Assembly: GCA_035540635.1 (NCBI GenBank) | Contig: DATLGH010000003.1 | Coordinates: 80,434-144,433, forward strand | Direction of reading: 5' to 3' | Length of the DNA: 64,000 nt | From: Egibacteraceae bacterium | GTDB lineage: Bacteria; Actinomycetota; Nitriliruptoria; Euzebyales; Egibacteraceae | Shown here: one piece after another, positions 7,878 through 17,267 of the stretch | How the letters are laid out: each line of letters starts with the position of its first letter | Numbering within the stretch: the first letter of the stretch is position 1 | Made by a program: the position numbers and the translations under genes | The notes under the pieces: model-generated | Seen by the model: only the letters and a program-made list of their open reading frames with translations | Told to the model about the DNA's origin: nothing | The model's database searches: none

Positions 7878-9161
7878 TCATCGGCGGTGGAGCGCCGGGT
7901 GAGAGATGACCGCTGCGTTCGGAGGGCGCGGGTCCCAGCCCGTGGCGCGCGCCAGCCACACGAGGCCCCGCGCCCCGTACTGGTCGAGCGGGCGCAGCGA
8001 CGCGTCGTGGAGGTTGAACAGCAGGCCGAGCGCGAAGCGCAGCCGCCGGTCGCTGACCATCGCCCTGGTCACGAGGCGTTCCATGCGCTCGGGGTCGGCG
8101 ATCATGGTCACCAGGCCCCGGCCAAGCCGGTGGTAGTCGCCGTAGTGCCGCTCGACCTCGCGCGTGTACTCCGGCACGGACTGCGCGCCGCAGTCCATGG
8201 CCGCATGCACGTGCCGGGCAGCGGTGCGACCCGTCTCGTAGGCGTAGGCGATGCCCTCGCCGGTCGCGGGGTTGATCATCCCGGCCGCGTCGCCGACGAG
8301 CACGTAACCCGGGCCGTGAGGGGGCCATACGCTGCCGCCCATGAACAACCGGCCCCCGCGCCGGCCGACCGGCGCGCCGGGAGCGAGGACCCCGTCGCGT
8401 TCGAGCCGCGCGACGAACCGGTCGAGGTGGCCGTGCAGGCTGACGCGGTTCCACCCGTGCGCGGTGTTCAACAGCCCGACGCCGACGTTGACCGCACCCC
8501 CGACCCCGGGGAACGCCCATCCGTACCCGGGCAGCAACGCGCCGTTCTTTCGAAGATCGACGTAGACGTCGAACCAGTCGAGCTGTAAGGAGCCCGCCGG
8601 GCTGTACTGCCGCAGTGCGAGCCCCACGGGATAGTGGAGGTCGTGCGTGCGACCGAGGGCGCGCAGCACCCTGCCCGTCGAGCCTTCGGCGCACACGACC
8701 CAGGCGGCGCTGACCGTCTCCTCACGCGCGCCCGCACGGATGACGAGGCCCCGGACCCGGCCGCGCTCGACGACGGGCCGCAGGGCTCGCGTGTTGTAGC
8801 GGACCGTCGCCCCCGCAGCCGCGGCGTTGTCGAGCACGGTCGCGTCGAGCACCCGTCGGGGAACGACGAGCCCGAAGTCGCACCACTGTCGCGTGGGGGG
8901 CATGCGTGCGGTCCTCGTCGTGGCTGCCGCGCGCACCCGGACTCCCTGCACGCGCCGCCAGTCGCCGAAGCGGTCGCCGAGTCCCATGTCGACGAGCATC
9001 CGCACGGCGCGTGGGGTGAGGCCGTCGCCGCAGGCCTTGTCGCGGGGGAAGGCCTTCTGCTCGACGACGAGCACCGATCGCCCTTGCCGCGCGAGGTAGT
9101 AGCTCGCGGCAGCCCCCGCGGGCCCGCCGCCCACGACCGCGACGTCCACCTCGACCGCCAA
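7878..9161 (-). CDS. Geranylgeranyl reductase-family FAD-dependent oxidoreductase
   Basis: The 427-residue protein opens with the dinucleotide-binding motif VVGGGPAGAAASYYLA, followed by the PRDKACGDGLTPRA segment typical of geranylgeranyl reductases, and later VLVGDAAGMINPATGEGI, the second FAD motif. Members saturate prenyl chains or act on other isoprenoids. The TTG at 9161 places GGAGGG seven bases upstream and gives the normal short N-terminus; an in-frame ATG at 9248 would add 29 residues without homology. An isoprenoid role is interesting because of the polyprenyl synthase operon at 25.5-32.4 kb, but the genes are far apart, so the link is speculative. Confidence 0.85.
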   Translation of the reverse strand: MAVEVDVAVVGGGPAGAAASYYLARQGRSVLVVEQKAFPRDKACGDGLTPRAVRMLVDMGLGDRFGDWRRVQGVRVRAAATTRTARMPPTRQWCDFGLVVPRRVLDATVLDNAAAAGATVRYNTRALRPVVERGRVRGLVIRAGAREETVSAAWVVCAEGSTGRVLRALGRTHDLHYPVGLALRQYSPAGSLQLDWFDVYVDLRKNGALLPGYGWAFPGVGGAVNVGVGLLNTAHGWNRVSLHGHLDRFVARLERDGVLAPGAPVGRRGGRLFMGGSVWPPHGPGYVLVGDAAGMINPATGEGIAYAYETGRTAARHVHAAMDCGAQSVPEYTREVERHYGDYHRLGRGLVTMIADPERMERLVTRAMVSDRRLRFALGLLFNLHDASLRPLDQYGARGLVWLARATGWDPRPPNAAVISHPALHRR

Positions 9162-9305
9162 CCCCGCGCCCTCCGCATGTCGATCGCGGCCACGCAGACG
9201 GGCGTCGGCCGCGAGGGTCACTCTGGCAAATCCTCCGGGCCGGAGCAAGCAGTTCGGCGAGGACGCCGCCGCTCCTGGGCGAGCGGGGGACAGCGCGCCC
9301 GCTTC

Positions 9306-10028
9306 TCAGCCGACCCCGAAGCTCCCCGTGTCGATCTGCCGGTCGAGGAACCGCCGAGCGACCGCGTGCAGGCGCTGGTTGTTGTCGCGCGCGTAACGCC
9401 GCAACCGTCCGAAGGCCTCACCGGTGTCGATGCCCTCCCGGTCCGCGAGCACCGCACTGGCCTGCTCGATGACGATGCGGCTGTCGAGGGCGTGCTGGAG
9501 CTGGGTGATCTGCTCCTCCGCAGCGGTGAGGACCCGCTGGTGGACCATGCCGATCGAGGCCATGGTCGCGAGCGCTCCGGCGACGACCGCGTCCTCGTCG
9601 CTGAAAGGGCCGGGCCGCTCGCGGAAGACGTTCAGCGCACCGATGTGCTGGGCCCGTAGCCGCAGCGGGCGGGAGTGCACGCTGCGCAGACCCCTGGCCG
9701 CGGCGTGCTCGACGAACGCCGGCCATTGTTCGGCATGGTCGAGGAGGTCCTCTGCCTCGACGCGGCTGCCGCTGCGGTGCGCGAGGACGCAGGGTCCCTC
9801 CTTCGTCTGCACCTCGAACTTCTCGAGGCTGTGCAGGTCGCTGCTGGAGGAGGCCGCCACCTCGAGGCCTCCCGAGCTGTTCATCAACAGCACGCCCGCC
9901 GCGTCCGCTTCGAGGAGCTCCACGGCGCGGTCGCAGAGCAGGTAGAGGAACTCCACGACGTCGTAGTCGGCGACCAGCGTGTCGGCCAGCTCGACGAGCG
10001 TGTGGGCCAGCAAGCGTGCGCGTTGCAC
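9306..10028 (-). CDS. GAF and ANTAR domain response protein
   Basis: The 240-residue protein has a GAF sensor domain (about residues 15-165, with the TKEGPC and IGALNVF segments) followed by a C-terminal ANTAR RNA-binding domain (about 180-232, with LQHALDSRIVIEQASAVLA and a final helix). ANTAR proteins bind paired RNA hairpins and prevent termination. The GTG start at 10028 has AAAGGA upstream. It is divergent from the small HATPase gene and has a close paralogue at 11044. What the GAF domain senses is unknown. Confidence 0.85.
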   Translation of the reverse strand: MQRARLLAHTLVELADTLVADYDVVEFLYLLCDRAVELLEADAAGVLLMNSSGGLEVAASSSSDLHSLEKFEVQTKEGPCVLAHRSGSRVEAEDLLDHAEQWPAFVEHAAARGLRSVHSRPLRLRAQHIGALNVFRERPGPFSDEDAVVAGALATMASIGMVHQRVLTAAEEQITQLQHALDSRIVIEQASAVLADREGIDTGEAFGRLRRYARDNNQRLHAVARRFLDRQIDTGSFGVG

Positions 10029-10249
10029 CGTCCGGCGTTCCTTTCACGGTTCGTCTCGCGATGATGACCCGCCACCGCCGGTGGCAACCCTCAGCAGTTG
10101 CCCCAACATCGACTGCATTCCCCTCGATCTGCCCTACACTAGTTCCGTCGCCGGTAGCCCGGCGCCCGCGCTCGAGACCCCGGCGCGTGATCGCAAGCGT
10201 CGCTCCAGCCCCCCGGTGGCGCTGTCCGAAGACTCCCCTGGACAGCGCC

Positions 10250-10693
10250 GTGCACGAAATCGCCACCCCACACCCGTCGCCACCGGGGCCGCTCCGGACA
10301 GTGACGCTGGCCCCGGCCACGCCGAGCGCCGCCGTCGCCCGTCGGGTCGTGCGCGAAACCGTGAGCGCCGAGCTCCCCGCGGAGACCGCCGAAACCGTCG
10401 AGCTGCTGACGAGCGAGCTCGTCGCCAACGCGGTGGCGGGCACCGGTGACCCCTGCGTCCTCGCGCTGTCGGTGCCCCACCCCGGTGTGCTGCGCGTCGA
10501 GGTGGGTGACAGCTCCCCCGCCTGGGGCACTGCAGGCTTGCCATATGAGCGGCGAGAGCGGGGTGTGCTGCCCCCCGACCCGATGGCCGAGGGCGGCCGG
10601 GGCCTGCTGCTCGTCGCCTTGCTCTCCCGATGCTGGGGCGTGGCCCCGTGCCCCACAGGGGGAAAGGTCGTGTGGTTCGAGGTGGCCTTGTAA
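10250..10693 (+). CDS. HATPase_c-domain ATP-binding protein (anti-sigma/RsbW-like)
   Basis: The 147-residue protein carries the GHKL ATP-binding signature of stand-alone serine-kinase anti-sigma proteins: TSELVANAV (N box, about residues 60-70), an acidic segment VEVGDSS and EGGRGLLLVALL (G box), ending in GGKVVWFEV. Such proteins usually bind sigma factors or partner regulators. The GTG at 10250 gives a normal-length protein. A much longer in-frame extension reaches back over the divergent gene and has no domain character, so I left it out. It lies between two GAF-ANTAR genes, which suggests a shared signalling circuit. Confidence 0.7.
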   Translation: MHEIATPHPSPPGPLRTVTLAPATPSAAVARRVVRETVSAELPAETAETVELLTSELVANAVAGTGDPCVLALSVPHPGVLRVEVGDSSPAWGTAGLPYERRERGVLPPDPMAEGGRGLLLVALLSRCWGVAPCPTGGKVVWFEVAL

Positions 10694-11043
10694 CCCTGCC
10701 CAGGCTTGCCGGTCCACCGCCCCGGTCCCCGGCGGAGGGACCGGTCCTCCTCCCCTCCGGCTACTTGCCGGTCGCGCGCGACTTCGAGGTCGACCGCTGA
10801 GCATGGCGATCGGGCGGGGAGCGGCGGCTCCAACCAGCCGAAAACGACGCTCGCGCAACCTCCCCGTCCGGCTAGACTGCTAGACTGGGGAAGCAACACA
10901 GCGATTGAGACGCTGGTGGCCCGCCGCTTCCTTCGCGGGTGGGTACCGCTCTTTCGGTCTGCACTTCGCCGAGACGTTGACGCCTGTTTCAGGGTCAGGG
11001 TCGTCCCCTTCGCCCTCACCCGGGCTCCGCAGAAGGGAGCGCC
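10694..11043 (+). other. 350-base non-coding leader with a hairpin and a short direct repeat
   Basis: No gene is supported here. The stretch contains an 8-base direct repeat (GCTAGACT twice, 10871-10886) and, just after it, a hairpin at 10899-10915 with stem CAGCG/CGCTG and loop ATTGAGA. The loop has A at position 1 and G at position 4, as in ANTAR target loops, but is seven bases rather than six. A second hairpin, CCCGC/GCGGG, follows at about 10920-10940. The GAF-ANTAR gene starts at 11044. Confidence 0.35.
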
Positions 11044-11745
11044 ATGGCCGATCAGTCCGCGCTCAACCGTGCCTTTGCCGACTACGCCCGCACCATCGCG
11101 CGACGCTACGAGATCGGCGACGCGCTCTACCGGCTCACCGACCAGGTGGTGGACATCCTCGGCGTGGACGGTGCCGGGGTGTCACTCGCGGACCGCGACG
11201 AGGTGCTGCAGTTCGTCAGCGCGACCGACGAGCAGGTGACCATCGTCGAGGAGCACCAGGCCGGAACCGGCGAGGGCCCGTGCCACGACGCCTACATGAA
11301 GGGCGAGCAGGTCACCTCCACCGACCTCACCGTCGACACCCGGTGGCCGGTGTACACCCCCGTCGCCGTCGAGCAGGGACTGCGCGCCGCGGCCGGCATC
11401 CCCATGGTCGTCGAGGGCGAGCGGATCGGTGCCCTGAACCTCTACACCGAGAGTGCTCGGGAGTGGCCCACCGACGAGCTCGAAATCGCCCAGCTGCTCG
11501 CGGACATGGCCACCGGCTACATCGTGAACGCGCGCAACCTCGCCGAAAGCGAGAAGCTGGCGAGCCAGCTCCAGCACGCGCTCGACAGCCGCGTCGTCAT
11601 CGAGCAGGCGAAGGGTGTGGTGGCCGAGCGTCACGGCCTCTCGACCGCCGACGCCTTCCTGCGCCTGCGCCAGCACGCCCGCAGCCACAGCTCCAGGCTC
11701 CACGACGTCGCCAGCGCCATCATCGACGGCGAGATGTCGTTGTGA
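11044..11745 (+). CDS. GAF and ANTAR domain response protein
   Basis: The 233-residue protein has a GAF domain (about residues 15-165, with GTGEGPCHDAY and IGALNLYT) and an ANTAR domain (about 175-230, LQHALDSRVVIEQAKGVVA). It is a close paralogue of the protein at 9306-10028, sharing the phrase LQHALDSR-VIEQA. The ATG has a good ribosome site (GAAGGGAG). The long leader with hairpins in front raises the possibility of autoregulation through RNA. Confidence 0.88.
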   Translation: MADQSALNRAFADYARTIARRYEIGDALYRLTDQVVDILGVDGAGVSLADRDEVLQFVSATDEQVTIVEEHQAGTGEGPCHDAYMKGEQVTSTDLTVDTRWPVYTPVAVEQGLRAAAGIPMVVEGERIGALNLYTESAREWPTDELEIAQLLADMATGYIVNARNLAESEKLASQLQHALDSRVVIEQAKGVVAERHGLSTADAFLRLRQHARSHSSRLHDVASAIIDGEMSL

Positions 11746-11818
11746 CCGCACCGGCCGCGCCGGACGTGGCCCCGGCGCGCGACCGGCAAGTTTCTCTTGC
11801 ATCGACGGCGGGAAACCC

Positions 11819-11847
11819 TTGACAGTCAGGCCGTCAACCAGTACCAA
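11819..11847 (+). promoter_or_regulatory. Possible promoter upstream of the zinc-ribbon gene
   Basis: TTGACA (11819-11824) is followed after exactly 17 bases by TACCAA (11842-11847), a weak -10. The -35 also forms one arm of TTGAC...GTCAA. The next gene starts about 170 bases further on, so the leader would be long. Confidence 0.3.
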
Positions 11848-12017
11848 TAGCAGCCACCTAACTGCATACCTCGCCGGGCAGGGCGCGACGCCCTCCGCAC
11901 ACCAGAGCCCCGGCCCACGATGCCCGAGTCCCCGGCACGTTGTGCAGCGCGAACTCCGCGCGCACACGGGCGGGTGTGCCAGCCCCACGCCCCGGAAGAG
12001 CGCGTACGGGAGTTCGT

Positions 12018-12443
12018 ATGGACACCGAGATCTGGGGACTGTGCGGGTGGTGTGACCGGTGGTTCTACTGCCCCGGCTGGTACGACAAGGGGGCCCCGCA
12101 ACCGCTGTGCCCCGTCTGCGGCAGTGAACCCGCCGCTATCGACGAGCGTCCGACGGGTCGCACAACCATCGCGGCGCCGCCACGGGAACCGCTCTCCTGT
12201 GCGGACGCGCCCGCACACCGCCTCATCACGGGCCTGTGCCCGAAGTGTGGCTCGTGGTTCGCCTGCAACGACTGGTTCGACAGCAGCGTGCCGTTGCCCT
12301 GCTGCCCCTCATGCCACCTCCCGCCCGTGAAGATCCACTGCCAGACGCCGTCGGGGACGTTGAAGATCAGCGTCGACCTCGACCGCAGCCTGGGGGGCCG
12401 GGACGACCCGCCTGCCAACTCGCGCACCCCCGCGACTCGCTGA
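12018..12443 (+). CDS. Tandem zinc-ribbon protein of unknown function
   Basis: The 141-residue protein contains two copies of one unit, at about residues 8-40 and 73-105. Each copy reads G-L-C-x-x-C-x-x-W-F-x-C-x-x-W-[YF]-D and ends in C-P-x-C after a proline-rich stretch. With CxxC at both ends each unit should bind one zinc, and each has an extra internal cysteine. The rest is low in structure and ends in a polar tail. The ATG at 12018 has GGGAG upstream; an in-frame start at 11940 adds only low-complexity residues. I do not recognise the family. DNA, RNA or protein binding is possible. Confidence 0.6.
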   Translation: MDTEIWGLCGWCDRWFYCPGWYDKGAPQPLCPVCGSEPAAIDERPTGRTTIAAPPREPLSCADAPAHRLITGLCPKCGSWFACNDWFDSSVPLPCCPSCHLPPVKIHCQTPSGTLKISVDLDRSLGGRDDPPANSRTPATR

Positions 12444-12528
12444 GGAGCCGACACCACCCCGTTTGCTGAGCTTGCCGGGCGGGCAGCAGGAAGTCCGCGA
12501 GGCAAGATCCGCGAGGCAAGGGGTGAAG

Positions 12529-13440
12529 ATGATCGTCAAGCACAAGGGGATCCGGCTCGGCCGTGCGCTCGGTTGGTTCAGCATCGCGCTGGGCTCCGCA
12601 CAGGTGCTGCTCACCGAGCGGATGAACCGCCTGGTCGGCGTCGACGGGATGCCGACCGCCAAGGCGCTCATGCGCGGCGTCGGCGTCCAGGAGCTGACGG
12701 TCGGGGCTGCCATTCTCAACAGCCCCCGTCCGGTCGGCTGGCTCTGGAGCCGCGTGGCTGGCGACGTCATGCATCTCGCGATGCTGCGGGCGGCCATGGG
12801 GTCGAGCGGCAGCGACCGGTCCCGTGTCCGCGCCGCCGCCTACGCGGTGCTCGGAGTGGGCGTTGCCGACCTCGTCGCGGCGAGAGCCCTCGCGCGCGCA
12901 TCCTCCCGCATCACCGAGGACGGCGCCACGCGGCTGCGCACGGCGATCACCGTCAACCGGCCACCCGAGGAGGTCTACCGCTCGTGGCGCGACTTCGAGC
13001 GGCTGCCGCAGTTCATGTACCACCTCGAGTCCGTGCAGCCGACCGAACAGGGCCGCTGGCACTGGGTGGCCCGCGCGCCGGCGGGCAAGACCGTCGAGTG
13101 GGATGCAGAGATCGTCGAGGACCGGCCGGGTGAGGTCGTGGCGTGGCGCTCGCTGGAAGGCGGCGACGTGGACACCTGCGGGTTGGTCCGCTTCGCCCCG
13201 GCGACCGGCGACCGCGGGACCGAGGTCGTTGTCGAAATGGAGTACACGCCACCGGGTGGACGCGCCGGCGCCGTCGCCGCGAAGCTCTTCGGGGAGAGCC
13301 CCGAACAGCAGGTCCGCGACGACCTGCGGCGGTTCAAGCAAGTCATGGAGACGGGCGAGGTGGTGCGCTCCGACGGCAGCCCTGAAGGCAGCACGACGCA
13401 CCGCCAGCTGAAGCAACGCCCGGCGCAACCGGTCGGCTGA
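12529..13440 (+). CDS. SRPBCC family protein with N-terminal membrane region
   Basis: The 303-residue protein has a hydrophobic N-terminal half (about residues 5-125, several membrane-prone segments such as [15 protein letters not shown] and [21 protein letters not shown]) and a C-terminal SRPBCC/COQ10-like domain (about 135-280), opening with [23 protein letters not shown]. These domains bind hydrophobic ligands. A GTG six bases upstream of the ATG is an alternative start. It lies 44 bases before a zinc alcohol dehydrogenase gene, a pairing I believe recurs in actinobacteria, so the two may share a pathway. Confidence 0.75.
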   Translation: MIVKHKGIRLGRALGWFSIALGSAQVLLTERMNRLVGVDGMPTAKALMRGVGVQELTVGAAILNSPRPVGWLWSRVAGDVMHLAMLRAAMGSSGSDRSRVRAAAYAVLGVGVADLVAARALARASSRITEDGATRLRTAITVNRPPEEVYRSWRDFERLPQFMYHLESVQPTEQGRWHWVARAPAGKTVEWDAEIVEDRPGEVVAWRSLEGGDVDTCGLVRFAPATGDRGTEVVVEMEYTPPGGRAGAVAAKLFGESPEQQVRDDLRRFKQVMETGEVVRSDGSPEGSTTHRQLKQRPAQPVG

Positions 13441-13484
13441 CGCTCGCCGCGGCAGCCGACGTCGAAGACGAAAGAGGGATCGTG

Positions 13485-14660
13485 ATGAAGGCAACCTGCT
13501 GGATGGGACCGAGGACGGTCCGCGTCAAGGACGTGCCCGACCCGAAGATCCTCAACGGCCGTGACGCGATCGTGCGCATCACCTCGACGGCGATCTGCGG
13601 ATCCGACCTCCACCTGTACGGCCACTACGTCCCGGGGCTCAAGGTCGGCGACATCCTCGGCCACGAGTTCATGGGAGAGGTCGTCGAGACCGGCCCGGAG
13701 GTGAGCAACCTCGCGGTGGGGGACCGCGTCGTCGTGCCGTTCCCGATCGCGTGCGGGGCCTGCAACGCCTGCAAGCGCGAGCTCTACTCGCTGTGCGAGA
13801 ACTCCAACACCACGGCGCCGCGTGCGGAGAAGCTGTGGGGCCACTCCCCCGCCGGCATCTTCGGCTACTCCCACCTGCTCGGTGGCTACGCCGGGGGACA
13901 GGCGGAGTACGTGCGGGTGCCCTTCGCCGACGTCGGGCCGCTCAAGATCGAAGACGACTCGCTCACCGACGAGCAGGTCCTGTTCCTGTCGGACGTCCTG
14001 CCCACCGGCTACATGGGTGCCGAGCTCTGCGATATCCGCCCTGGCGACGTCGTCGCCGTCTGGGGTGCGGGCACGGTCGGGCAGTTCGCTGCCCTGAGCG
14101 CGCGGCTGCTCGGCGCCGAGCGCGTCGTCGTCATCGACCGGGTGGCCCGCCGCCTCGAGATGGCGCGCGAGCATGCGGGCGCGGAGACCCTCGACTACGA
14201 GCAGACCGACGTCCTCGCGGAGCTCAAGGACATGACGGGCGGGCGGGGACCCGACGCCTGCATCGACGCGGTCGGCCTCGAGGCCCATCACCCTGCGGCG
14301 CCGCTGCACGCCTACGACAAGGCCAAGCAGTTCGCGCGGCTCGAGACCGAGCGGTCGCATGCGCTGCGCGAGGCGATCATGAGCTGCCGCAACGGCGGCA
14401 CGGTGTCGATCATCGGGGTCTACGGAGGCTTCGCCGACAAGTTCCCCATCGGCTCGGTCATGAACCGGTCGCTCACCATCAGGACCGGTCAGTGCCACGT
14501 GCACCGCTACATGCGCCCCCTGCTCGAGCGCATCACGAAGCGCGAGATCGACCCGACCTTCGTCATCACCCATCACCTGTCCCTCGACGAGGCGCCGAAC
14601 GGCTACGACACCTTCAAGCACGACAAGGACGAGTGCGTGAAGGTGGTCCTGCATCCGTGA
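13485..14660 (+). CDS. Zinc-dependent alcohol dehydrogenase (formaldehyde dehydrogenase-like)
   Basis: The 391-residue medium-chain dehydrogenase has the catalytic zinc ligands in CGSDLHLY and [10 protein letters not shown], the structural zinc loop [15 protein letters not shown] with four cysteines, and the nucleotide-binding motif [11 protein letters not shown] near residue 190. The extended structural loop and [13 protein letters not shown] resemble the glutathione-independent formaldehyde dehydrogenase branch. Substrate is inferred only at that level. AGAGGG precedes the start; the GTG at 13482 is an alternative. It probably forms an operon with the SRPBCC gene before it. Confidence 0.88.
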   Translation: MKATCWMGPRTVRVKDVPDPKILNGRDAIVRITSTAICGSDLHLYGHYVPGLKVGDILGHEFMGEVVETGPEVSNLAVGDRVVVPFPIACGACNACKRELYSLCENSNTTAPRAEKLWGHSPAGIFGYSHLLGGYAGGQAEYVRVPFADVGPLKIEDDSLTDEQVLFLSDVLPTGYMGAELCDIRPGDVVAVWGAGTVGQFAALSARLLGAERVVVIDRVARRLEMAREHAGAETLDYEQTDVLAELKDMTGGRGPDACIDAVGLEAHHPAAPLHAYDKAKQFARLETERSHALREAIMSCRNGGTVSIIGVYGGFADKFPIGSVMNRSLTIRTGQCHVHRYMRPLLERITKREIDPTFVITHHLSLDEAPNGYDTFKHDKDECVKVVLHP

Positions 14661-14686
14661 ACGCGTGACCGCCGCGAGGGCGCGCA

Positions 14687-15442
14687 GTGACCGCTGAAAC
14701 CGGAAACCCCCGGATCCGAGAGGGCGACCCGCCCCCCGAAACGGCCCCGCACACCGTCCGCGTGCCCGTGAACATCCACCGCTGGGACGACATCTCCTTC
14801 CTCCACTGGGCGTTCGACCCCGACGACATCGCCCCGCTCGTGCCGCAGGAGGCGACCCTGCTCACCCATGAAGGCAAGGCGTGGGTCGGGGTCACGCCGT
14901 TCTTCATCCGGGTGCGCCCCCCCGGTGTTCCGGTGTCGCCCCCCGGATGGTCCTTCCCCGAGACGAACGTGCGGACCTACGTCGCCGGACCTGACGGTCG
15001 GGACGGGCTCTGGTTCTTCCGCATGGAGGTCACCGCGGCATGGTTCGCGGCCGCGTTGCGCCTGGTCGGCCTGCCCTACGTCCGCCAGCGCATGCGCGTC
15101 GACCGAGAGGACGGTCGCTTCGTCTACAAGTCGGAGGCCCGTGACTCGCAGGGTGGCCACGACATCGTCCTGCGCCCCGGTGAGCCGCTCGACCCCCCGA
15201 GCGGCGGCCCCCTCGAGCGGTTCCTCACCGCCCGGTGGGGCGCCTACCACCGCGAGGGACCCCTGCTGCTCTACAGCCCGGTGGAGCACCCCGCATGGGA
15301 CCTGCACACCGCCGCGGTGGAGAACTGCGACGTCGACGGCCTTTTCCGCGCCGCCGGTCTGCCCACCCCTGTCGAGTCACCTCTCGTCCACTACTCGACA
15401 GGGGTGACGGTGAAGGTCGGCCCGCCGCAGAAGGTGACGTGA
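14687..15442 (+). CDS. DUF2071 (YqjF-like) family protein
   Basis: The 251-residue protein matches the DUF2071 pattern: an N-terminal segment on tryptophan and aspartate (HRWDDISFLHWAFDPDD), a GVTPFFIRVRPP strand, FPETNVRTYV near the middle, and a late YSPVEHPAWDLHTA segment. The family is thought to bind acyl or lipid ligands, but no function is established. Its TGA overlaps the GTG of the DUF2243 gene (GTGA), so the two are co-translated. Confidence 0.8.
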   Translation: MTAETGNPRIREGDPPPETAPHTVRVPVNIHRWDDISFLHWAFDPDDIAPLVPQEATLLTHEGKAWVGVTPFFIRVRPPGVPVSPPGWSFPETNVRTYVAGPDGRDGLWFFRMEVTAAWFAAALRLVGLPYVRQRMRVDREDGRFVYKSEARDSQGGHDIVLRPGEPLDPPSGGPLERFLTARWGAYHREGPLLLYSPVEHPAWDLHTAAVENCDVDGLFRAAGLPTPVESPLVHYSTGVTVKVGPPQKVT

Positions 15443-15978
15443 CCCGGGGCCACCCGACGTCCGGCACGACCGGGACACACCCACCACGGGCGTTCGTCGG
15501 AGGTTCGCTCGTGCTGGGCTTCGGCCTTGGCGGGCTCGTCGACGGCATCGTCCTCCACCAGGTCCTGCAGTGGCACAACCTTGTGAGCGGCCAGGTGGCG
15601 AACACCACCCTGGCGGGACTGCGGACGAACCTGTTCTGGGACGGGGTGTTCCACCTCACGACCACCGCGCTCGTCGTCGCCGGCTTCCTGGCGCTCTGGC
15701 GGGCGTGGCAGGGCCCCCGCCACGCCGGCGGCGATCTGCGCGCCCTGCTCGGACTCGTGCTCGTCGGCTGGGGCGCGTTCCACGTCGTCGACCAGTTCGT
15801 GTTCCACCTGCTGCTCGGGCTCCACGACATCCGCGACGACGCGCCCAACGTCGGGCTGTACAACTGGGGGTTCTTCGCCGTCGGCGTGGCCCTCGCCGGG
15901 CTCGGCACGCTGCTGTGGAGGAGGGCGGCACGAGCGGGGTCGCGGCCGGGTGAGCGCCTGCGGGAAACACCGCGATGA
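15439..15978 (+). CDS. DUF2243 family membrane protein
   Basis: The 179-residue protein has about four membrane segments and the DUF2243 hallmark early in the chain: GFGLGGLVDGIVLHQVLQWH, with conserved Asp and His residues that could bind metal. A second histidine-rich stretch, GAFHVVDQFVFHLLLGLHDIR, follows. Function is unknown. The GTG at 15439 overlaps the stop of the DUF2071 gene and gives a normal-length member; a longer in-frame start inside the previous gene is not credible. Confidence 0.85.
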   Translation: MTRGHPTSGTTGTHPPRAFVGGSLVLGFGLGGLVDGIVLHQVLQWHNLVSGQVANTTLAGLRTNLFWDGVFHLTTTALVVAGFLALWRAWQGPRHAGGDLRALLGLVLVGWGAFHVVDQFVFHLLLGLHDIRDDAPNVGLYNWGFFAVGVALAGLGTLLWRRAARAGSRPGERLRETPR

Positions 15979-16101
15979 TCCTCGCGACGAGGTTCGACCC
16001 TAGCGCGAACGGGGAACCGACCGGCTACGGGCCGCCGACCGAGGAGTGATGACCGTGGCCGCGACCGTCTCGGGGCGCCGCGGCGTGGGAGCGTAGCGGC
16101 G

Positions 16102-17190
16102 ATGGACGCGCTCGCCGTCCTGGCGCTCCTCGCCGGTGGCGTCGTCGCGGTCGCCGTGGCCCTGGACGTCTTCTTCACCGTCATCCACCCCGACATCGAG
16201 GGACCGATCGCACGGTTCGTCCAGCGGGGGGTGTGGGAGGCGTTCGCCGGGGCGGCCCGCGGATGGAGGGCGCGGCGCCGGGGCATCCTCGCGATGGCCG
16301 GCCCCGCGATCATCGCTACGACGTTCTTCGTCTGGGTGGCGCTGTTCATCCTCGGCTTCGCGCTCATGTTCTACAGCGGTTTCGCCTGGTACCGCAGCGA
16401 ACCAGAGCTCGGTGGCCTCACCTTCGTCGACGCGCTGTACTTCTCGGGCATCACCGTCACCGTGCTCGGCTACGGCGACATCACGCCCCTGCACGGGGCC
16501 TACAAGGTGCTCTCCTTCGTCGCGTCCGGTTCGGGTTTTGCGCTCCTCACCGGCGCGGTCACCTACCTGATCGAGGTGACGAGCAGCGTGGACGAGCGCT
16601 CCCGGTTCGCTCTGCGGGTCCAGGACGAGTCGGGAGGGCAGGCGCAGGGCGTCGGGTTCGTGCTCTCGGGCATGGAGTCGGGCGACGTGTCCTACCTCCG
16701 CAGTCGCCTCGAGGACCTCGCCGCCCACGTGCGCCTCGTGCAGGACAAGGCGCACCGCTATGCGATGGTGGCGCTGTACTACCGCTCACGGAATCCGGTG
16801 TACGACTTCGAGCCGGCGGTGCGACTCACGGCCGAGGCCGCGGCCGCGGCCCACGTGCTCACGCAGGATCCCGTCTGGGCGGGTGCCGCGCCCTCCGTGC
16901 GCCACCTCGAGGCGGGCGTCAGCCGGTTGATGCGCACCGTCGCCGAGCAGTACCTCGGTGACGACACCGCCGAGCGGGTCAGGCGGGCACCGGCCACGGA
17001 GGCCGACCACGAGCTCCTGCACCGCGTCGCCGAGCACCTGCGGGGCGCGGGGGCCAACGTGAACGGCGGCACGGTGGACCCGGCGCTGCGCCTGGCGGCG
17101 CGTTCGCGGGTCTTCCTGCGCGGCATGGACCGCATCACCGCCTGGACCGAGGAGAGCAAGGCAGCGCTGGCTGTGCCGGAACGCCTGTGA
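16102..17190 (+). CDS. Potassium channel family protein
   Basis: The 362-residue protein has an N-terminal membrane helix with an acidic DVFFTVIHPD segment, two further helices and a pore loop carrying the selectivity filter TVLGYGD (about residues 115-121). After helix YKVLSFVASGSGFALLTGAVTY comes a cytoplasmic region of about 190 residues with no recognised RCK motif, mostly helical. This is the single-pore ion channel topology (Ion_trans_2); a tetramer would be expected. The C-terminal domain may be a regulatory part of a new type. Confidence 0.85.
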   Translation: MDALAVLALLAGGVVAVAVALDVFFTVIHPDIEGPIARFVQRGVWEAFAGAARGWRARRRGILAMAGPAIIATTFFVWVALFILGFALMFYSGFAWYRSEPELGGLTFVDALYFSGITVTVLGYGDITPLHGAYKVLSFVASGSGFALLTGAVTYLIEVTSSVDERSRFALRVQDESGGQAQGVGFVLSGMESGDVSYLRSRLEDLAAHVRLVQDKAHRYAMVALYYRSRNPVYDFEPAVRLTAEAAAAAHVLTQDPVWAGAAPSVRHLEAGVSRLMRTVAEQYLGDDTAERVRRAPATEADHELLHRVAEHLRGAGANVNGGTVDPALRLAARSRVFLRGMDRITAWTEESKAALAVPERL

Positions 17191-17267
17191 GTGAGCGGGC
17201 CGCAGCGTCGCGCTCCTCGCCGCCGCCTCGTTGACGGGGGCCTCAGGCAAGCGGCGGTGAAGACGCC

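Noticed and set aside
10016..10249. N-terminal extension of the HATPase protein
   Set aside because: The residues are arginine/proline-rich without a domain and would overlap the divergent gene's control region.
10871..10886. Direct repeat GCTAGACT x2 as an operator
   Set aside because: Too short to separate from chance; no partner site was found. Kept only as a note in the leader entry.
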